Source: Pseudomonas sp. LD120 (GTDB lineage Bacteria; Pseudomonadota; Gammaproteobacteria; Pseudomonadales; Pseudomonadaceae). Taken from it: DNA of 64,000 bases. Positions 60,349-64,000 of this stretch are shown one piece after another. Every line of letters starts with the position of its first letter. The first letter of the stretch is position 1. The notes beneath the pieces are model-generated. The model worked only from the letters and a program-made list of their open reading frames with translations. It ran no database searches and was not told the DNA's origin. Location of the stretch: the NCBI RefSeq assembly GCF_009861525.1, contig NZ_WVHL01000003.1, forward strand, positions 310,001 to 374,000, written 5' to 3'. The translations under genes and the position numbers were made by a program.

Positions 60349-60726
60349 TTACTGCTGAAACTGGGCGAAGTTCACACCGGTGCCGGCCGGGCGCACGTCA
60401 TTGAGGAACGAGTCCTTGTCGGCGCTCAGTTCCAGGCTCAGGGCCGCTTTGCGCTTGCCTTGATTACGTACCACCAGGCCTTCCATTTTTTCCCGCAGGA
60501 ACACAGTGGGCACTTTCAGGTGCAGCAACTGGTCGGTGTCCGGAGTGTGCAACAGCAGGTGCACCCATTCGTACTGACCAATGGCCAGGCGGGTGACCAG
60601 AATATCGAACCACCAGATGTTGCGATTACGGTTCAGCTCCGCGAAATGGCAGTTGTTGACGCCCAGCACCGCACCGCCCAGTTCCTGGTTTCTACGGGCG
60701 ATGGCCTGCTTTTTATCGAGTTTCAT
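60349..60726 (-). CDS. Conserved hypothetical protein, 125 residues
   Basis: A soluble, mixed alpha/beta protein beginning M-K-L-D-K-K-Q-A-I-A-R-R-N-Q-E-L, with N-I-W-W-F-D-I-L-V near residue 36 and W-V-H-L-L-L-H near 54. There is no signal peptide or membrane segment. I do not recognise the family. It is convergent with fadD1 and shares its terminator. The codon-like GC pattern supports real coding. Confidence 0.75.
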   Translation of the reverse strand: MKLDKKQAIARRNQELGGAVLGVNNCHFAELNRNRNIWWFDILVTRLAIGQYEWVHLLLHTPDTDQLLHLKVPTVFLREKMEGLVVRNQGKRKAALSLELSADKDSFLNDVRPAGTGVNFAQFQQ

Positions 60727-60935
60727 AACGTTCCTACGAGGATTGGATCTTCAGTGCTTGACCTGAACAGGCCGAGCATTCTCCCGGGTTGCCTGGCAAA
60801 CATAAAGCGCAACCTCGGATCACTGATGAAATGGCCGGAAAAAATAATTGAAACTCTGCGCAATGGCCGCGGGTCAACCTTGGGTAACCCTGTACCCCCT
60901 TTGTTCGATCAATGAATGTTCAACGGAGCAATACC

Positions 60936-61127
60936 ATGAGCAGTACAGCGGATAAGGTAAAAGGCCTGGCTAACGAAGCCATCGGCAACGTCAAGCAGGG
61001 TGTCGGCAAAGCCACCGGCAACACCCAGTTGCAGGCTGAAGGCAAGCTGCAGGAAGTGAAAGGCGAAGCCCAGCAAGCAGTGGGTAAAGTCAAAGAGACG
61101 GTGAAGAAAACCATCGACGAGGCCTGA
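60936..61127 (+). CDS. CsbD family stress protein
   Basis: A 63-residue hydrophilic helical protein: [15 protein letters not shown] and [14 protein letters not shown] are the CsbD repeats. CsbD proteins are general-stress proteins of unknown mechanism. ATG 60936 has CGGAG upstream; 60912 is rejected. Confidence 0.9.
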   Translation: MSSTADKVKGLANEAIGNVKQGVGKATGNTQLQAEGKLQEVKGEAQQAVGKVKETVKKTIDEA

Positions 61128-61155
61128 GCACGGCGCACCCGATGATGCACAGATG

Positions 61156-61179
61156 CGGCCATCCCTGGATGGCCGTTTT
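61156..61179 (+). terminator. Terminator of the csbD-like gene
   Basis: CGGCCATC (61156-61163), loop CCTG, GATGGCCG (61168-61175), then TTTT. Confidence 0.75.
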
Positions 61180-61315
61180 CATGTCCGGTTTTCCCTTGAA
61201 TACAGGTAATCCATCAATGGAAATGGTTGCCGTTCGCCAACTAAGCTAATTTGTTGTAGAAAACGCCCCCTGAGTCGCCATCGACTTCAACCTTTTTGCG
61301 GCGAAAGGAGACGCT

Positions 61316-62266
61316 ATGCTTTTTCCAGACCTCAAAGGTTTGCCCCTGCACCGTGTGCTGATCCGCACGGTCAACGAGTTCATTGCGGACGAAATGTCCA
61401 CTTATGCTTCGGCGCTGGCCTACCAGATGCTGTTTTCGTTGTTCCCCTTCATTCTGTTTCTCATCGCCCTGATCGGTTTTCTGCACTTGCCGGACTTCTT
61501 CACCTGGCTGCGCCTGCAATCGGAGTTGGTGCTGCCGCCCCAGGCGCTGGAACAGGTCAATCCGGTGATTGACCAACTGCAGCAGTCCAAGGGCGGATTG
61601 CTGTCGGTGGGTATTGTCATCGCGTTGTGGACCGCTTCGGCGGGCGTACGCTTGATGATGAGCGCGATGAACGCAGCCTACGACGTGGTTGAGGGGCGGC
61701 CGATCTGGAAACGTTTTCCGTTGTCGGTGTTGTATACCGTGGGCATCGCCGGCATGCTCCTGGCGGCCGCGGCGTTGATGGTCCTGGGGCCGCAGGTGAT
61801 GACTTGGCTGGCCGGGCAGGTGGGCCTGGAAGAGTTCATCGTGACCTTGTGGACGGTGTTGCGCTGGCCGGTGATCGTGCTGCTGATGATGGTGGCGGTG
61901 GCCTTGATGTATTACGTGATGCCCGATGTGAAGCAAAAGTTCCGCTTCATCACCCCAGGCTCGGTGTTGGCGGTGGTGGTGTGGATCGTGGCGTCCCTGG
62001 GGTTTGCCTACTACGTGAAAACCTTCGCTAACTACAACGCCATGTATGGCAGCATCGGCGCGATCATCGTGCTGTTGCTGTATTTCTATATTTCCTCGGC
62101 GGTGCTGTTGCTGGGGGCGGAAATGAATGCGGTGATCGAACACATGTCGGCCGAAGGCAAGGAGCCTGGTGAAAAGGACTTTGACGGTCCCGGCGATAAA
62201 CAACACGTTTCGGGACTGGGCCGAGATCACTCGCTCCACCCGACCTCTGACGAAGCCCGAACATGA
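61316..62266 (+). CDS. YihY/BrkB family inner-membrane protein
   Basis: A 316-residue protein with six membrane helices and the family pattern [15 protein letters not shown] near residue 28 and [10 protein letters not shown] near 240. The exact role of the family is unsettled (formerly called ribonuclease BN by mistake). GGAGACGCT precedes ATG 61316. The stop overlaps the def start by 4 bases (ATGA), so the two genes are coupled. Confidence 0.92.
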   Translation: MLFPDLKGLPLHRVLIRTVNEFIADEMSTYASALAYQMLFSLFPFILFLIALIGFLHLPDFFTWLRLQSELVLPPQALEQVNPVIDQLQQSKGGLLSVGIVIALWTASAGVRLMMSAMNAAYDVVEGRPIWKRFPLSVLYTVGIAGMLLAAAALMVLGPQVMTWLAGQVGLEEFIVTLWTVLRWPVIVLLMMVAVALMYYVMPDVKQKFRFITPGSVLAVVVWIVASLGFAYYVKTFANYNAMYGSIGAIIVLLLYFYISSAVLLLGAEMNAVIEHMSAEGKEPGEKDFDGPGDKQHVSGLGRDHSLHPTSDEART

Positions 62267-62802
62267 TCCGTGAAATCCTCAAAATGGGCGATGAACGCCT
62301 CCTGCGCATCGCGCCTGCGGTTGCGTCCGAGATGTTCGACAGTCCGCAGTTATGGCAACTGATCGACGACATGTTCCAGACCATGGAAAGCGTCGGCGGC
62401 GTCGGTCTGGCGGCACCGCAGATTGGCGTCGACCTGCAGTTGGTGATCTTCGGCTTCGAGCACAGCGAACGTTACCCGGATGCCGAAGCCGTGCCCCAGA
62501 CCATCCTGATCAATCCGTTGATCACACCCTTGAGCCCGGTACTGGAAGAAGGCTGGGAGGGCTGCCTCTCGGTTCCCGGTCTGCGCGGGGCGGTCCAGCG
62601 CTATCAGCACATCCGCTATGAAGGCTTCGATCCCAGGGGGGAGCCGATTGTGCGCGTGGCGTCGGGCTTTCATGCGCGGGTGGTGCAGCATGAATGCGAT
62701 CACCTGATCGGGCGGCTGTACCCGTCGCGGATCAACGATTTCAGCAAGTTTGGCTTCAGCGAAGTGCTGTTTCCCGATCTTGACCCCAGTTCCGACGACT
62801 GA
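62263..62802 (+). CDS. def: Peptide deformylase
   Basis: It removes the N-formyl group from nascent proteins with a metal ion. All three motifs are intact in the 179 residues: [10 protein letters not shown] near 46, E-G-C-L-S-V-P-G near 99 and Q-H-E-C-D-H-L near 141. It is not next to fmt, so it is probably a second deformylase of the genome. Confidence 0.94.
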   Translation: MIREILKMGDERLLRIAPAVASEMFDSPQLWQLIDDMFQTMESVGGVGLAAPQIGVDLQLVIFGFEHSERYPDAEAVPQTILINPLITPLSPVLEEGWEGCLSVPGLRGAVQRYQHIRYEGFDPRGEPIVRVASGFHARVVQHECDHLIGRLYPSRINDFSKFGFSEVLFPDLDPSSDD

Positions 62803-62811
62803 TGTCGCGGC

Positions 62812-63237
62812 TCAGTGAGCCTGTTCGAGACTGCGGATGGCCATGGCCAGCAGGGCTTTGTTGCGGCGGTAGCGGGCCAGGCGTTCGGCCAGTGGCTGCG
62901 GCAATTGGTCGGTGAGGGCAAAGCCCATGCGTTGATACAGCCGTTGCAGGTCCGGGTGGCAGAACAGCCACACCGGCCCCGCAACCTCGCCCAAGGCACG
63001 CGCCACCAACTGCGCGGCCAGCCCTTGGCCGCGGCAGGCCGGGGCGACGAACAACCCCGTCAACCAATGACCTTGAGCCACTTTGCTCAGGCTCATCCCG
63101 GCGATGATCTCGCCGTCCTTGAGTACCCACAGCTGACCTTCGGGCGAGGCGCGCATGGGCGACTGGTGCTGGCGATAGAACTTGTTCAGTAACGGTCGCG
63201 ATGCCTCGGCAAGCAGGCTGATCTGAAGGCTGGACAT
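62812..63237 (-). CDS. GNAT family N-acetyltransferase
   Basis: A 141-residue single GNAT domain with the acetyl-CoA loop R-G-Q-G-L-A-A-Q-L near residues 69-77, preceded by L-F-V-A-P-A-C. Substrate unknown. It is convergent with def, 9 bases apart. Confidence 0.88.
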   Translation of the reverse strand: MSSLQISLLAEASRPLLNKFYRQHQSPMRASPEGQLWVLKDGEIIAGMSLSKVAQGHWLTGLFVAPACRGQGLAAQLVARALGEVAGPVWLFCHPDLQRLYQRMGFALTDQLPQPLAERLARYRRNKALLAMAIRSLEQAH

Positions 63238-63341
63238 GAGGGTTCCGGGTATGGCCGCGGGAAGCGGCGGATTATAAAGGAACCCCCGGTGGCGATAGGT
63301 GTTATACCTGATGCCTATCCCGCATCAGTGGAGTGAACGTC

Positions 63342-63458
63342 ATGTCCAAAGGTATGAACGCCAAGAAAAGCGCCAAGAAGAAGCCGGCCAAGAGCGCTGA
63401 CGAGAAACGCGCCGAGAAAAAGGCCAAGAAAACCGAAGTGAACATCTTCGGCCATTGA
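63342..63458 (+). CDS. Lysine-rich 38-residue small protein
   Basis: ATG 63342 to TGA 63458, with GGAG about 8 bases upstream and a strong terminator 9 bases after the stop. The product is very basic in the middle (K-K-S-A-K-K-K-P-A-K-S-A) with alternating K/E further on and a conserved-looking tail E-V-N-I-F-G-H. It may bind nucleic acid, which is inference from charge only. No family recognised. Confidence 0.7.
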   Translation: MSKGMNAKKSAKKKPAKSADEKRAEKKAKKTEVNIFGH

Positions 63459-63466
63459 TCAATTTG

Positions 63467-63494
63467 ACCAAGCCCGCAGCGCGGGCTTGGTTTT
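63467..63494 (+). terminator. Terminator of the lysine-rich small protein gene
   Basis: ACCAAGCCCGC (63467-63477), loop AGC, GCGGGCTTGGT (63481-63491), then TTT. Confidence 0.85.
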
Positions 63495-63560
63495 ATCCCT
63501 CCTGAAATGACAGGCCGGTTCTGCCTGTTCAGCGCAATTTTTCCATTTCTTGTTCCGAAC

Positions 63561-64000
63561 CTACGCCAGCTCCACCGCCAATGCCTCCCGTACCGCAGGC
63601 CGCTGCTCGACCCGGGCCTGGAACTTCACCAGCGCTGGCCAGGCTCCTAGATCGATGGCAAACAGCGCAGTCCAGCGCAGCACGGTGAACAGATAGGCAT
63701 CGGCGATGCTGAACTGCCCGCCTTGCAGATAATCCTGATGCTCCAGGGTCTGCTCCAGCAGCGCAAGGCGTTTGAACAACTTCTGCTGTAACACCGCCTT
63801 CACGCCGTCATCGAGCCCAGGGTTGAACAGCCAGCCCATGATCCCGTGAACTTCGCTGGTGATGAAGTTCAGGGTTTCCTGCAGGCGTACCCGTTGCCAG
63901 CTGCCATTGGCCGCGGCCAAGCCGGCTTCGGGCTTGAGATCGGCCAGGTATTGCAGGATCGCCGGGCTTTCGGTGAGCACTTCGCCGTTGTCCAGTTGCA
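63561..64000 (-). CDS. Glutathione S-transferase (partial, N-terminus beyond the window)
   Basis: The frame is open to the window edge. The visible 146 residues include the end of the thioredoxin-like domain (Q-L-D-N-G-E-V-L-T-E-S-P-A-I-L-Q-Y-L), where the E-S-P-A pair binds glutathione. The helical C-terminal domain follows, with S-I-A-D-A-Y-L-F near residue 100. This is the GstA (beta-class) type common in proteobacteria. The N-terminal catalytic residue is not visible. Confidence 0.88.
   Translation of the reverse strand, partial: QLDNGEVLTESPAILQYLADLKPEAGLAAANGSWQRVRLQETLNFITSEVHGIMGWLFNPGLDDGVKAVLQQKLFKRLALLEQTLEHQDYLQGGQFSIADAYLFTVLRWTALFAIDLGAWPALVKFQARVEQRPAVREALAVELA

Overview
This 64 kb window is chromosomal DNA of a Pseudomonas, most likely from the P. 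fluorescens species complex. It is GC-rich, densely coding and mostly core metabolism. The gene neighbourhoods are typical Pseudomonas ones: arcDABC, gcsR-gcvHP-sdaA-gcvT, the hexR/zwf/pgl/eda, gap/edd/glk and gtsABCD-oprB glucose regulon, hxuIRA, and the phaJ1/hydrolase/fadD2/fadD1 block. There is no prophage, complete insertion sequence, CRISPR array or rRNA operon.

Layout. (1) 1-4400: the queC 3' end, tRNA-Lys(TTT), then a degraded zone. It holds a tadC remnant starting at the tRNA terminator, a DUF3613-TadD-RcpA set on the other strand without the Tad ATPases, and a chimeric pseudogene (COG4705 membrane protein joined to a histidine-kinase tail) carrying an 8-bp tandem repeat. (2) 4.5-6.5 kb: nadA, an RDD membrane protein and a cold-shock protein. 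(3) 6.9-14.7 kb: glycine cleavage and serine deaminase operon gcvH-gcvP-sdaA-gcvT under the sigma-54 activator GcsR, with an unusually complete control region (three activator sites, an IHF site, a -24/-12 promoter). (4) 14.9-22.2 kb: arginine deiminase pathway arcD-arcA-arcB-arcC plus a DUF5064 gene, and a second, divergent arcD paralogue. (5) 22.3-30.2 kb: a chemoreceptor, a DUF454 protein, heme oxygenase and the HxuA/HxuR/HxuI heme-sensing uptake system with Fur-box candidates. (6) 30.2-49.4 kb: methylglyoxal synthase and the Entner-Doudoroff/glucose-uptake regulon with its regulators (HexR, GltR/GtrS). HexR operators, Hfq/Crc-type CA motifs and a promoter module shared by two genes can be read directly. 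(7) 49.5-54.9 kb: a class V aminotransferase, small DUF proteins and an AaeB/AaeX/AaeA-like efflux operon. (8) 54.9-60.3 kb: fatty-acid activation and R-hydroxyacyl-CoA supply (PhaJ1, lipase, two FadD). (9) 60.3-64 kb: CsbD, a BrkB/YihY protein, peptide deformylase, a GNAT acetyltransferase, a 38-residue lysine-rich protein and a glutathione S-transferase cut by the window end.

How the genes cooperate. The glucose block forms one circuit. OprB and GtsABCD import glucose, Glk phosphorylates it, and a mutarotase equilibrates anomers. Zwf, Pgl, Edd and Eda run the Entner-Doudoroff route to pyruvate and glyceraldehyde-3-phosphate, and Gap continues downstream. HexR, GltR/GtrS and probably Hfq/Crc set expression. 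The arc and gcv blocks are amino-acid catabolic modules with their own control. I found no clear candidate for an undescribed multi-gene system. The most notable signals are the eroded Tad/tRNA-Lys zone with its octamer expansion, the shared 55-bp promoter module, and the apparent loss of glyA from the gcv operon.
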